Shown: positions 1 through 9,007, numbered from the stretch's first letter. The stretch is 64,000 bases of DNA from Nocardia albiluteola (GCF_018860155.1 NZ_JAHKNI010000009.1:366889-430888); one strand, 5' to 3'. Notes: generated by a model from the letters alone, not told the origin. Made by a program: numbers and translations.

Positions 1-1521
1 GGGCGGGCGAGCCGGGATCTCCTGGGTTTCGGGGGATTCGGCGTCCAGATCGCCGAGGATGCGGCTGATCGTGCGGGTGCTGGTACCCAGTTCGGCGGCG
101 ATATCGGTGATGGAGATGTTCGCCGCGCGCATGTCCCGGACCCGGTCCCGGACGGCCGGGTCCCGTCGGTATTGCCGTGGAGGGCCGGATTGCGTTGCGG
201 TGGAATCGCCGGAGGGGGTTTCGGTGGCATCCTGCTCCGAGAGGCGCGCCGGGGTCGGTTCCGGTGATGTGGGGTGGTCCGGGGGCGTCGTTGGTGCCGA
301 GTCGGGCGTTGCCGAGGTCTCGTGCGTCGCCATCGACGGCCCCGGGGTCGCCGAAGAGGCGGCTGATGCGGCGGTCGTGGCCGGGGCGGGGGACGCCGCT
401 TCGGGCACCGAGGACGTTGCCTCGTGCGCTGCCGAGGCTTGGGCGGTGAGTATCGGGAGCGGCATCGTCGCCGGTAGCGACGCGGGTGCCATCGGCGCCA
501 TCGCCTGCAATTCCGGTGACTCCCAGGACTGTTCGGACCGGTCCGCTGTGATCGCCGCACTGTTGAGCGTCGCCTGCGCAGCATGCGCACCGCTGGGCGT
601 CGCGTACGCCGGATGCGCGTCCGGTGCGGACGCCGTCGCCCGAGTCGCCGCGGGCGCCTGGGACGGCGGCCCCTGCAGCTCCTCGTCCGAGGTCCACGGG
701 TTGGGCAGCTCCAGCTCGAGCAGGGCCCCGGTGCTCGACAGGACGCGCAGGTTGTCCATCAGGACCGCGCGGGGCGTGCGGCTGTTGTCGACCAGCCCGC
801 CGTCTTCGACCGCGCGGCGCATCGTCTTCTGCAGGCGGCGCCGGGCCCGATTGACCCGCCGCACGCCGGCGCCGGTGTCCCGCAGGGTGCGGGCGCGGTC
901 GGCGGCGAGGGCGACGTCGATGAGGCGGCGCTGCTGCGCGGCCTCCCCTGCGGTGCGGTCCGTGGGATCGGCGAACCCGAGCCGAATGAGCATGCGTTCC
1001 GGGGTGATTCGCCAGTTGATGCCGCCCATGCCGCTGCGGCGGCGCTCGAGGGCCATGCTGCGTTCCCAGCCCCACGCCGCGACCAGCGGCGCTGACAGAC
1101 GGATGAGCACCGTGCCCAAATTGTCGGCATCGGTCGCGGCCAACACGGCCGAGAGGCACGTCAGGACCCACATCGCGACGCCGTCGATGCCCGCGCTGCC
1201 GCTGACCTGCTGGGCGCTGCGGGCCCGCAGCGCCGAAGTGAGCACCATGATCTCGAGGAACGCGAAGAACATGATGCGCAGCGACAACGTCAGATGCAGC
1301 GACTTGTCGAAGAACACCCACATGCCCTGGGCGCTGACCCCGGTGGCGATCGCGGCGGCCACCAGCGTGCCCGCCTGCTCCCCGGTGACCCCGCGGCGCC
1401 GCGCGGACCGCACCACCCAGACCACGCCGCACACCACCACCAGCGCCCCCAGGGCGGCCAGGACCGTCGTCGCGAGATGTGCCTGCAGGGTCGCCGCGAA
1501 CCGATCGATGCCGTTGCCCAC
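1..1521 (-). CDS. DUF2637-type membrane protein with C-terminal helix-turn-helix (3' end outside window)
   Basis: The reading frame runs from a GTG at 1521 to the window edge with no stop, so about 507 codons are visible. An AGGAAGG box lies about 10 bases before the GTG. Residues 1-160 hold several hydrophobic segments separated by short basic loops, as in DUF2637 proteins, including SpdB-like transfer proteins of actinomycete plasmids and integrative conjugative elements. Residues 160-260 are Arg-rich and soluble, 265-450 are a long Ala/Pro/Ser/Thr linker, and about 465-490 (AANISITDIAAELGTSTRTI) form a clear helix-turn-helix. Membrane anchor plus DNA-binding end suggests a transfer- or replication-linked role, but that is inference. 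The true C-terminus is not visible. Confidence 0.75.
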   Translation of the reverse strand, partial: MGNGIDRFAATLQAHLATTVLAALGALVVVCGVVWVVRSARRRGVTGEQAGTLVAAAIATGVSAQGMWVFFDKSLHLTLSLRIMFFAFLEIMVLTSALRARSAQQVSGSAGIDGVAMWVLTCLSAVLAATDADNLGTVLIRLSAPLVAAWGWERSMALERRRSGMGGINWRITPERMLIRLGFADPTDRTAGEAAQQRRLIDVALAADRARTLRDTGAGVRRVNRARRRLQKTMRRAVEDGGLVDNSRTPRAVLMDNLRVLSSTGALLELELPNPWTSDEELQGPPSQAPAATRATASAPDAHPAYATPSGAHAAQATLNSAAITADRSEQSWESPELQAMAPMAPASLPATMPLPILTAQASAAHEATSSVPEAASPAPATTAASAASSATPGPSMATHETSATPDSAPTTPPDHPTSPEPTPARLSEQDATETPSGDSTATQSGPPRQYRRDPAVRDRVRDMRAANISITDIAAELGTSTRTISRILGDLDAESPETQEIPARPP

Positions 1522-1670
1522 CTCGCGAGATCCTTCCTGCCGCAATCGCCGGACCGGGTGATGGTCTCGCGTTCTCGCGCACCTCGCATCCCGAACCGAC
1601 GCAAGGGCAGTGAGTTTACCGGGCTTCGGCGATGCCGCTGAGGGGGATTCGAGGCGCGGGGTTTGTTTGC

Positions 1671-1967
1671 CTATGTCCAGCAGGGTGAATCGGGCGAGGG
1701 AGGTGCGGTGGGCGCCCACGAGGAGCGGTCGGCGTCGCGATGCCAGTCGGGTACCGTGCCGCCGAAATAGATGACCAGCGCCCAGAAGTATCCGTCCTCG
1801 TGCAGGATGATCTCGGTCTCGGAGGACAGGTCGTGCCCCCGCCATTTCCGGTTGATCCGGGCGACCGCCTCAGCCTCGGAAATACCGAAGAGCGCGACCA
1901 TCTCGTCGCGAATGTCGTTCAGCAGTCGGACGACATCCGAGGAGGTCAGCATGATGTACGTGCTCAC
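1671..1967 (-). CDS. small conserved hypothetical protein
   Basis: 98 aa from a GTG at 1967, with GAGG about 11 bases upstream; an ATG six codons in is the alternative start. The centre (SEAEAVARIN, then ILHEDGYFWALVIYFG) resembles small acidic proteins of unknown function that recur in Nocardia and Streptomyces. There is no signal peptide or membrane segment. It stands alone between the DUF2637 gene and the HD-domain gene, all on the minus strand. The Pro-rich last 20 residues look poorly conserved. No function is assigned. Confidence 0.6.
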   Translation of the reverse strand: MSTYIMLTSSDVVRLLNDIRDEMVALFGISEAEAVARINRKWRGHDLSSETEIILHEDGYFWALVIYFGGTVPDWHRDADRSSWAPTAPPSPDSPCWT

Positions 1968-2113
1968 GGTTCCGGTACCTCGAATGCTGTCCGGCTACGG
2001 GCACGAATGCTCGGGATGGGGTGCGCGACTCAATTGTGCCACTACGCGCAATTGCGCCAGGTTGGACGAATTCGCGAGTGGGAGTGGATAACTCGCGCGC
2101 GATCGGGGGAGCT

Positions 2114-2833
2114 TCAATTCTCTCGCAGGATCGCTGCGAAGCGCTCGTCGGCGAGATCGAGTTGCTCGAGGATGTGCTGCTTGACGTGGGGTGCGAGGGG
2201 GGTGTCGGCGCGGGTGACGAGGTCGCGGTAGACGGCGGTGAGCGGGCGGTATTTGATGGCGAGGCGCTGCATGGCGGGGGCGGTGGCGTACAGGATGCCG
2301 ACGCCGTTGTCGGTGAAGTCGGATAACTTCACCACCCGCGCCCAGGGATCGCGGTCCAGGCTCGAGGCGATGTGGGTGCGATACTGCGCGTTCCAGTCGA
2401 CACCCGGTTCGCGAGGTGGGTTGGTGACGGTGGCGACGATATCGGCGACCCGCTCGCCGAAACGCTCGCGCAGCGTGGCGAGGGCCGCCTCGGACTGGGT
2501 ACCGGCGCCGTTCACGGCGGTGGCGAGTTCGGCCGTGTGATCCTCCACTGCGTCGTGCAGCAGACCGGCGACCACCAGGTCGGTCTCGTGGACCTCGTAG
2601 TGGCTCACAATGCGGATCGCCACGCGCAGCAGGTGATTCAGGTACGGCTCGCGGCCGTACCGGTCGTCGCGGTGCAGGTCGGCGGCGAGGGCGAGCGCCT
2701 CGTTCACCCGCTCGGGCGCGGCCAGCTTCGCCGACTCCAGTTCGAGCCGCCGGCGCAACCCCTCCTCGCCGTGCACATCGCTGATCGTGTGCAGCGGCAT
2801 CACCGCCAGAATTCCCGCCCCTGTCGTATTCAT
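2114..2833 (-). CDS. HD-domain phosphohydrolase-like protein
   Basis: 239 aa from ATG 2833; GAGGTC lies directly before this ATG, so a later ATG at 2797 is possible. The pattern YLNHLLRVA ... GLLHDAVEDH gives the His, then His-Asp pair, of metal-dependent HD hydrolases, in the spacing seen in RelA/SpoT-type hydrolase domains. No synthetase, TGS or ACT domain follows, so it is a stand-alone hydrolase-like protein; (p)ppGpp or another nucleotide could be the substrate, but this is inference. It is a monocistronic soluble protein with no obvious partner. Confidence 0.75.
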   Translation of the reverse strand: MNTTGAGILAVMPLHTISDVHGEEGLRRRLELESAKLAAPERVNEALALAADLHRDDRYGREPYLNHLLRVAIRIVSHYEVHETDLVVAGLLHDAVEDHTAELATAVNGAGTQSEAALATLRERFGERVADIVATVTNPPREPGVDWNAQYRTHIASSLDRDPWARVVKLSDFTDNGVGILYATAPAMQRLAIKYRPLTAVYRDLVTRADTPLAPHVKQHILEQLDLADERFAAILREN

Positions 2834-2984
2834 GACCTCAATCTAGTGGGACGGTCCGACAGGATGCCTAAACGGATTCTTAAATCTCGGCTGCACGCGT
2901 CGGTCTTGCGCCTGCCCGCGTGGTAGGCAGTCGCAGTCGTCGGTTGGTTTCAAGCGCTTGTGCCGTCCGGGGGCGGGTTTGCCG

Positions 2985-3611
2985 TTATCGCACCCCGCGC
3001 GGGCGGAACTGGATGCTGATCCGGGGCCCGACCGGGCGGCGCGTCTTGGGTATCGCATGCTCCCACGTTCGCTGGCACGAGCCGCCCATGACGATCAGGT
3101 CGCCGTGGCCCAGCTGATACCGCAGGCTCTCCCCGCCGCCGCGGGGGCGCAGCAGCAGTGCGCGCGGCGCGCCGACCGAGATGATCGCGACCATGGTGTC
3201 GTCGGTGGCGCCGCGGCCGATGGTGTCGCCGTGCCAGGCGACGCTGTCGGCCCCGTCGCGGTAGAAGCACAGGCCCGCGGTGCGAAACGGCTCGTTCAGC
3301 TCGCGGAAGTAGTACTCGCTCAATGCGTTTCGCGCCTGGTCGAGCACCGGATCGGGCATCCGCTCGCCCTCCTCATAGAACCGCAGCAGCCGCGGCACGT
3401 CGACCATCCGGTCGTACATCTGGCGCCGGTCCGCCCGCCACGGCACGCCGTCGACGAGCCGATCGAACAGCTGATCGGCGCCCCGCAGCCAGCCCGGCAG
3501 CACATCCACCCACGCGCCCGCGGTGAGCTTCGTCCGGCGCACCCCATTGAGCGGGCCGACCGCGATGTCCTCGAACCCGTCCAGCAACGAACCCTGCAGC
3601 GGTGTCGGCAT
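2985..3611 (-). CDS. alkB: AlkB-type Fe(II)/2-oxoglutarate DNA-repair dioxygenase
   Basis: 208 aa from ATG 3611. It belongs to the 2OG-Fe(II) dioxygenases that oxidatively remove alkyl groups from DNA bases. The Fe ligands are visible as the HxD motif in VAWHGDTIG and the distal His in TWEHAIPK. RISIQFRPR near the C-terminus carries the Arg pair that binds 2-oxoglutarate. The central part (FYRDGADSVAWHGD) is the nucleotide-recognition region typical of AlkB. A LexA-type box at 3632-3647 lies just upstream, which supports a DNA-damage role. An in-frame ATG at 3647 exists but would place the box inside the gene, so 3611 is preferred. Confidence 0.85.
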   Translation of the reverse strand: MPTPLQGSLLDGFEDIAVGPLNGVRRTKLTAGAWVDVLPGWLRGADQLFDRLVDGVPWRADRRQMYDRMVDVPRLLRFYEEGERMPDPVLDQARNALSEYYFRELNEPFRTAGLCFYRDGADSVAWHGDTIGRGATDDTMVAIISVGAPRALLLRPRGGGESLRYQLGHGDLIVMGGSCQRTWEHAIPKTRRPVGPRISIQFRPRGVR

Positions 3612-3631
3612 GCGCTCGAATCTACGTGCGA

Positions 3632-3647
3632 TCGAACATATGTTCAA
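3632..3647 (-). promoter_or_regulatory. LexA (SOS) box upstream of alkB
   Basis: TCGAACATATGTTCAA matches the actinobacterial LexA consensus TCGAAC-N4-GTTCGA at 11 of 12 specified positions. It lies 21 bases upstream of the alkB start, where it could block transcription. Confidence 0.7.
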
Positions 3648-3998
3648 GCTCTTCGAATTCTAGCGAGAAGATGCGGTGGTCGAGCGGTATCAACTCAAGT
3701 TGACAAGCACTATCTCGGTTCTCCAGAACGTCACCCAAAACGTCACAGCAGCGCAGGGCAGGGTGCAAGACACCGAGCGCCCATAGCCCGTCAACGGTGG
3801 CCGGGCCATCGCGCACTACATACAACGCAGGACAGGTCGCTACCGTCGACGGGCCAGCCGAACACGCGCAATTCGGCATGTGTGTGCGTTCGCTGGTGAG
3901 TCGACCTGAGCGCAGGCCTTAGCCGGGCATCGGCGCGCGCCAGCGGCGTGAGCGGATGCCGCGGGTTCTGTGAGTCTCGCGTGGTATCCAGGCATCGC
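3648..3998. other. intergenic stretch without a supported gene
   Basis: This 350-bp gap between the alkB promoter and the methyltransferase end is visibly less GC-rich than its surroundings. It contains a 14-base palindrome at 3690-3703 (TCAACTCAAGTTGA) that runs into a TTGACA hexamer, reminiscent of a MerR-type promoter, but no gene starts nearby. An open minus-strand frame (3622-3879) shows no recognisable domain and would run through the LexA box, so it is not called. Confidence 0.4.
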
Positions 3999-4841
3999 TC
4001 AGCTGGTTTCGGGCCCGGCGAGGCTGGCGTAGGGCAGGGTCCGGTCCCGAGGCCGGGACAGATGCAATGCGGCATGGTAGGAGCCCTCGGTCTCCTTTCC
4101 CGTGGGGTCGGTGCCGGTCGCGGCGACGGCCGCGACGGCGTAGCGCTGTTCGTCGGGATCGGTGAATCGACGTTGAACGACCGTGCGCTCCGAATCGACC
4201 TCGGTGACCAACCCATGCTCGGCCAGAGCGTCGGCGATGGGCTGGTAGGAGCCGGTGCGCAGCACGAACGCGGCGACCCACACCGGTTCCTTTGCGGCGT
4301 ACAGCAACTGATGGATGGTGCGGGCGGTCAGGAAGCTCGCGCCACCGGTCACGGTGATCAAACCGGCGGCTCCGGCCGCGCGCAGCAGGGCCGCGGAAGC
4401 GGTGTCGGTCTCCAGATTCTCGGAGAAGCCGGCGTCGAGCAGACCCACGGCCAGCGCGTAGTCGATCGCCGGGGCTGCGATATCCAGCCCAACCACCGGC
4501 ACGGCATCATCACGGCGACGAGCGGCGTAGAAGTCTCTGTCGGACTCGATCAGTTCGGCCGTGTCCAGCGCGGCCACCCCCAGGGAGGTATAGCGGACGT
4601 ACAGGTCGGCGAGGGTCAGGTGGTGGTTGAGCAACGCCGCATTGATGCCGTACGAGCAGCACAGGTCGAGCACCGTTACCGGTCCCGATCGTGCGCGTGC
4701 CGCGGCCAGACGGCGGAATACTGGTTGGGCATGCTGCGGGGTCTGGTAGTCGAACCGGCCGAGACCGCTGAAGAACCCCCGGGGGTCCGGCTGGTCATAG
4801 ATGTCGTCGAAAGGTGTTCTGCCTCCAGGGATTTGCGTCAT
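3999..4841 (-). CDS. class I SAM-dependent methyltransferase
   Basis: 280 aa from ATG 4841. The SAM-binding motif I is VTVLDLCCSYGINAAL, with a Cys-Cys instead of the more usual Gly-rich run. PVVGLDIAAPAIDYAL is motif II with its acidic residue, and GAAGLITVTGGASF follows around motif IV. N-terminal TPFDDIYDQPDPRGFF is typical of a family of uncharacterised actinobacterial methyltransferases. The substrate is unknown. It is transcribed away from the P450 gene, across a 397-bp divergent region. Confidence 0.75.
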   Translation of the reverse strand: MTQIPGGRTPFDDIYDQPDPRGFFSGLGRFDYQTPQHAQPVFRRLAAARARSGPVTVLDLCCSYGINAALLNHHLTLADLYVRYTSLGVAALDTAELIESDRDFYAARRRDDAVPVVGLDIAAPAIDYALAVGLLDAGFSENLETDTASAALLRAAGAAGLITVTGGASFLTARTIHQLLYAAKEPVWVAAFVLRTGSYQPIADALAEHGLVTEVDSERTVVQRRFTDPDEQRYAVAAVAATGTDPTGKETEGSYHAALHLSRPRDRTLPYASLAGPETS

Positions 4842-5238
4842 ACCTCGATGTTGGCACGGCAGGCGCCAGCAGGTGATCGCAAATGGATTCGCCACACTCG
4901 AGCAGCAGACCGGCATCACCTCCTGAATCCACACTCGCCGACCGGTCCCATTCTCGGCCTCGGCCCTGCCGGGGTGGCGGCCCAGCGTGCTCGCCGATCC
5001 GCACAATCAGCTCGCGGAGATTGACCAATCTGTCGTCACGGGTGAACCCGCGAGCCGCACGGGCTTCGTCCATCGACGGCTCTGGCTGCTCAGACGTCAC
5101 CAGCCGTGGCGTCAACCATCTGACCAGCGAAATCCTGCCAAGATGTTGACTCGAGACTCGACTTCAGCGCGTCAAGCTTTCCGGCAGGGTTGCTCGGTTT
5201 ACGCTCGGAGCACATCGGGCCAGGAAGGGAGCCGGTCT
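4842..5238. other. divergent intergenic region between methyltransferase and P450
   Basis: This gap must carry the promoters of both flanking genes, but no clear hexamers were found. A minus-strand open frame (4795-5115) contains a plausible helical stretch (RDDRLVNLRELIVRIGEHAG) but has weak third-position GC and overlaps the methyltransferase start by about 45 bases. It may be a decayed gene and is not called. Confidence 0.35.
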
Positions 5239-6459
5239 GTGGCGTGGTCACGGCGGTTGGCGACTCGCACGGGTCGCCTTGTCCTCGATCCGCTTGTCGG
5301 CGACTTCGAGGCCGAAAACGGTCGGCTACGAGCTGCTGGTCCGCTCGTCGCGGTGGAACTGCCCGGCGGAATTCCCGCATGGGCGGTCACCCGAGACGCC
5401 GAGGCAAGACGCTTGCTCACCGATTCGCGCCTGGTGAAGGACGTCAATGTGTGGGCTCTGTGGCAGCGCGGGCAGATTTCGTCCGAGTGGCCGCTGATCG
5501 GCGTGGTGAATCACGGCCGTTCCATGTTCACCGTGGATGGTGCGGACCATCGACGGCTGCGCCGGCCGGCCGCGGAGGCGTTCACCGCTGGGGAAGTGGA
5601 GGGCATGCGCGAACGCATCGGCGAAGTGGCGCGGGAACTGCTGGATGCGCTGCCGGACGACGGGCAACCCGTCGACCTCAAAGCCGCCTTCGCGCAGCGG
5701 CTGCCGATACGGGTCATCAGCGAGGTGATGGGTGTCGATCCGGTGGACCAGCCCCGGCTTTCGGTCCTGTTCGACGCGTTTCTCTCGACCCAGACGCCGC
5801 CCGGGGAGGTGGCATCGAATCAGGCCGAGTTGACGGCGATGATGCGGTCCCTGGCCGCCGCGCGCCGGGCATCCCCTACCGATGACCTGACCAGCCTGCT
5901 GGTCGGCGACAGGTTCACCGACGAGGAGATCGTCAGCACCCTGCAACTGTTGATCGGTTCGGGCTACCTGACCACGGTCTCCCTGATCGTCAACGCGGTG
6001 GTCAACCTCAGTACCCATCCCGGCCAACTGGCGCTGGTCCGCCGCGGCGTCGTGGGCTGGGACGCCGTGGTCGAGGAGACCCTGCGTTACTCCGCGCCGA
6101 ACTCGAACTTCCTCATTCGGTTCGCCATCCAGGACATACCCGTCGGCGACGAAGTGATCAAGCGCGGCGAGGCCCTTATCGTCTGCTACGGTGCGATCGG
6201 CCGCGACGAGTGTCGACACGGCGGTAGTGCTGGGGAGTTCGACGTCACCCGGTCCCCGAATCGCCACATCTCCTTCGGCCACGGCCCGCATTTCTGCGTG
6301 GGTGCGAGCCTGGCCCGGCTGGAGGGACACGTGGCCCTTTCCGCGTTGTATGAGAGGTTCCCGGACTTGATACTCGCGGTGCCTGCCGAGGAGTTGCGCC
6401 ACAACCCGACGGTGACACAAAACGAACTGAGTGAACTGCCGGTTCTCCTACGGCCCTGA
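5239..6459 (+). CDS. cytochrome P450 monooxygenase
   Basis: 406 aa from GTG 5239, chosen because AGGAAGGGAG sits 8 bases upstream and the length matches bacterial P450s. The K-helix ExxR is E280-T-L-R283. The heme-binding loop is FGHGPHFCVG with the thiolate ligand at C353. The I-helix reads G240-S-G-Y-L-T-T246: the threonine pair is there, but the acidic residue usually just before it is Leu, so the acid-alcohol pair is broken. No ferredoxin or reductase gene is adjacent. The substrate is unknown. The 3' end overlaps the convergent GNAT gene by 12 bases. Confidence 0.88.
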   Translation: MAWSRRLATRTGRLVLDPLVGDFEAENGRLRAAGPLVAVELPGGIPAWAVTRDAEARRLLTDSRLVKDVNVWALWQRGQISSEWPLIGVVNHGRSMFTVDGADHRRLRRPAAEAFTAGEVEGMRERIGEVARELLDALPDDGQPVDLKAAFAQRLPIRVISEVMGVDPVDQPRLSVLFDAFLSTQTPPGEVASNQAELTAMMRSLAAARRASPTDDLTSLLVGDRFTDEEIVSTLQLLIGSGYLTTVSLIVNAVVNLSTHPGQLALVRRGVVGWDAVVEETLRYSAPNSNFLIRFAIQDIPVGDEVIKRGEALIVCYGAIGRDECRHGGSAGEFDVTRSPNRHISFGHGPHFCVGASLARLEGHVALSALYERFPDLILAVPAEELRHNPTVTQNELSELPVLLRP

Positions 6460-7074
6460 ACCGGTGATCTTCGGCTCCCGCCACATCGGCCACATCGGCG
6501 GACCGTCCGGTAGGCGAAAAGGGGCGCCGAGGCACCGGTAACCGTGCCGCTCGTAGAGGGTGCGAGACACCGGACCGCTGGCATCCAGGAATGCGGGCAG
6601 GCGATGGCTGTCGAGGTAGCTGTGGTGGTATCGGAGCAGTGCGGTGCCCAGCCCGCGTCCCTGTCGGTCGGGCCGGGTCGCGAGGTATACGAGGTAGTGG
6701 TGCGGGACGGCGTGCGGGTGGCTGTCGGCGAACCGCTGGTCCAGCACTTGGAATCGCCTCGTGTAAGGACCGCAGGCCGCGGCGAGCCGACTGTCGTACT
6801 CACCCGGCGGTGACGTTGGTCCGGCCGGTTGGGGCAACCACACGGCGGTCGCCACGAGTTCGCCGGACTCGTCCTCGAGGAGGTGGATCTCGCCGTCTGC
6901 GAGCGCTTGGTCAACGCCGATGCTGAAGTTGGCCGGGAGGACGCCTGTGCGTTCGCCGGGGTCTGGCACCAGCCAGGCGGCGACCTCCAAGGAGTGGAAA
7001 GCCGCGGCGATCAATTCGGCGATCCTGCCGGCATCGGTCGCGATCGCGCGGCGAATCTCCGAGCGTGTGATCAT
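6448..7074 (-). CDS. GNAT-family N-acetyltransferase
   Basis: 208 aa. ATG 7074 is chosen because GGAGGA sits 5 bases upstream. The N-terminus (IRRAIATDAGRIAELIAAAF) is the first strand and helix of the GNAT fold. YLVYLATRPDRQGRGLGTAL is motif A with the RxGRG acetyl-CoA pyrophosphate loop, and SRTLYERHGYRCLG is motif B. C-terminal MWPMWRE is shared with actinobacterial GNAT proteins of unknown substrate. It is convergent with the P450 gene, with a 12-base overlap of the two 3' ends. Confidence 0.8.
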   Translation of the reverse strand: MITRSEIRRAIATDAGRIAELIAAAFHSLEVAAWLVPDPGERTGVLPANFSIGVDQALADGEIHLLEDESGELVATAVWLPQPAGPTSPPGEYDSRLAAACGPYTRRFQVLDQRFADSHPHAVPHHYLVYLATRPDRQGRGLGTALLRYHHSYLDSHRLPAFLDASGPVSRTLYERHGYRCLGAPFRLPDGPPMWPMWREPKITGSGP

Positions 7075-7332
7075 TGCTCCTCCGTCCAATCGAGGTCGGG
7101 CTTGGCGGGCACAGTGGTGGGAAACAGGCGGGGCTGCACTGGATCAGCTCGCGTCATTACCCGTCACAAGGTGGATGGCGCGTTAGTGTCTTGACCGTCA
7201 TCCTCGGCGCAGTCGCAAACGACGATTCTCGGTATGCCGACGCGTACGTGGAATGTTTTACGTATACACCGGCATAGATCGGCGCCCAAGCAGTGCATCA
7301 CGTCGAACGCATTCCCAATGGAAGGACATGCT

Positions 7333-7872
7333 TTGTCTACAAGTCACCGCTTGGCCGGTACCGTCGCTGTTTTCGGCGCGCTGCTCGTCACGCCGCCGCT
7401 GATTACGCACAGTGTGGCACTGCCAACTCCGAAGGCGATAATGACCTGCCGGGAGTCGGGCACCGTGTCCTGGGCGGCTCCCGGAATCGGCAATGGGCCG
7501 GCGACCGTCAAATGGAACGCCGAGATCGACTTCACCGGCTGCACCGGACCAGCCGTCGATGAAAAACGTCCGACCCCGGTTCACGTGAGTGAAAGTGGAA
7601 CCGAATTCGTGTCCTGCGATGGCGATGTTTCCGTGCACACTGGCGCGGGTAAAGTCACCTGGTCGGATCGTTCAACCAGCGAGGTTTCCGCTGGCGTGAA
7701 CGTGCAGAGCAAATCCGCCGGCCAGGGGCACGGCGCCTTTCCGATCACCATTCGCACGGGGAACTATGCCAACCATACGGCCACGGACGACGACACGGTG
7801 GCCGCCGCATCCGGTCAATCCTGCCCGGGTCTGACCGAAGCCGCGCTCACCGGCACGCTGTCCATATTCTGA
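7333..7872 (+). CDS. secreted hypothetical protein
   Basis: 179 aa from TTG 7333, preferred because GAAGGA lies 6 bases upstream; the in-frame ATG at 7318 is the alternative. Residues 1-30 form a signal peptide (basic SHR, hydrophobic LAGTVAVFGALLVTPPLI), with cleavage plausible after HSVA. The mature part has four Cys (MTCRE, FTGCTG, VSCDG, QSCPG), which could make two disulfides, and a beta-rich composition. It resembles small exported proteins of unknown function common in Nocardia. It is monocistronic and divergent from the GNAT gene. Confidence 0.65.
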   Translation: MSTSHRLAGTVAVFGALLVTPPLITHSVALPTPKAIMTCRESGTVSWAAPGIGNGPATVKWNAEIDFTGCTGPAVDEKRPTPVHVSESGTEFVSCDGDVSVHTGAGKVTWSDRSTSEVSAGVNVQSKSAGQGHGAFPITIRTGNYANHTATDDDTVAAASGQSCPGLTEAALTGTLSIF

Positions 7873-7903
7873 TCGGCCTGCCCGCAGACAGCACGCACTC
7901 GCC

Positions 7904-9007
7904 GTGAGCAACAATTCGGGGAGACCGATCCGTGAGCCGATGCTGCTGGCTCACCCCGCGACGTTGCCGGAGGCCATGGCGGCAATGTGGTTCCCCGGCG
8001 GCGCATCGCTCGCGGGCGTCGATATCCAGGCCACGACCGTGGGCGAGGCCGAGCACGACAGGTTCTTCGGCATACAACGGGTCGCACGGGATCCCGCCTC
8101 CCTGTGGCGAACGGCCTTGGCCAGGAGCCTGCGGGAGTTCACCGGCCGGCTGGCTGCGCAGATCCCGCCGCGGCAGGAACCGGACCTGCTCGCCGGGCTG
8201 TCTGTCGCGCTGCCCCCGGAGGTCTTCCGATCACTGTCGCAGGTTCCGGCCGCACAGGACGACACCGCCTGGGCGCCACTCGACTGGTGGGTGGAGGGGC
8301 ACCGCCTCTTCCTGGTGTTGACCCAAGCGGCGACGGTGGCCCTGCGCGACGCCCGCCGGCACATGCGGCTGGGCATCCCCGGGGCGACCACCGCGGGCCT
8401 GGATGCCGCGGCGGCTCTGTTCCTTTCCAGCGCCGCGGCCCTGCGCATCACCGCGAGCTTCAGCGCCGGGGAATACCAGGAACAGGTACGACCGCTGATG
8501 GCGCCACCGTATGTCTCGGCGGGGTTCAGCGGGCTGCTCTCGGTGGATCATCGGATGTTGGTCACCGCGCTCCGCCAATGCCGGCACGGTATGGACAGTC
8601 CGGCGGTGCGCCCTGGGATCGAAAGCCTGCATGCCGCGCTCACTACTGTGTACATGGCACACGAGGGCGTCTGCGAACGCTTCGTCGGTGACGCCGCGCC
8701 CAGCCTCCGCACGGCGGCGAGCCCGCGCCGATCCTCCGCCGTGATCGTGTTGCATGAACTCGGAGAGCGGCGGACCGGGTTGATCAATCCGGGTGCGCGC
8801 TCATCCCTCGGCGGCGATCCGGCTGATGTGATCCCAGGCGGCGGAGACGTGCTCGTACCTGGTGGCCGTACCGCCGATCGCCAGGCGAAGCGTGAACGCG
8901 CCGCGAACCACGGTGTGGGACAGGTAGATCCGGCCGGATGCATTGAGCGCCTCGAGCAACCGCTGATTGGGTTCATCGGGTCCTCGAAGCCGGAAGCAGA
9001 CCAGTGA
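7904..9007 (+). CDS. hypothetical protein, helical, unknown function
   Basis: 367 aa from GTG 7904; no good ribosome site is visible, and ATG 7940 is an alternative. Residues 20-270 look like a genuine, largely helical soluble protein (MWFPGGASLAGVDIQA; LDWWVEGHRLFLVLTQAATVALRDARRHM) with no motif I can name. The last 70 residues are Gly/Arg-rich and read straight through the 3' end of the opposing decarboxylase, overlapping it by 207 bases. Either the overlap is real or the functional protein has lost its original stop. The neighbouring decarboxylase may or may not be a partner. Confidence 0.55.
   Translation: MSNNSGRPIREPMLLAHPATLPEAMAAMWFPGGASLAGVDIQATTVGEAEHDRFFGIQRVARDPASLWRTALARSLREFTGRLAAQIPPRQEPDLLAGLSVALPPEVFRSLSQVPAAQDDTAWAPLDWWVEGHRLFLVLTQAATVALRDARRHMRLGIPGATTAGLDAAAALFLSSAAALRITASFSAGEYQEQVRPLMAPPYVSAGFSGLLSVDHRMLVTALRQCRHGMDSPAVRPGIESLHAALTTVYMAHEGVCERFVGDAAPSLRTAASPRRSSAVIVLHELGERRTGLINPGARSSLGGDPADVIPGGGDVLVPGGRTADRQAKRERAANHGVGQVDPAGCIERLEQPLIGFIGSSKPEADQ

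Noticed and set aside
59..1561. Long open plus-strand frame opposite the DUF2637 gene
   Set aside because: Low-complexity translation without domains; the minus-strand frame has a ribosome site, membrane segments and a helix-turn-helix.
3622..3879. 85-codon minus-strand frame upstream of alkB
   Set aside because: No recognisable domain, no ribosome site, and it runs through the LexA box and alkB promoter region.
4795..5115. 106-codon minus-strand frame before the methyltransferase
   Set aside because: Weak third-position GC and overlap with the methyltransferase start; at most a decayed gene.
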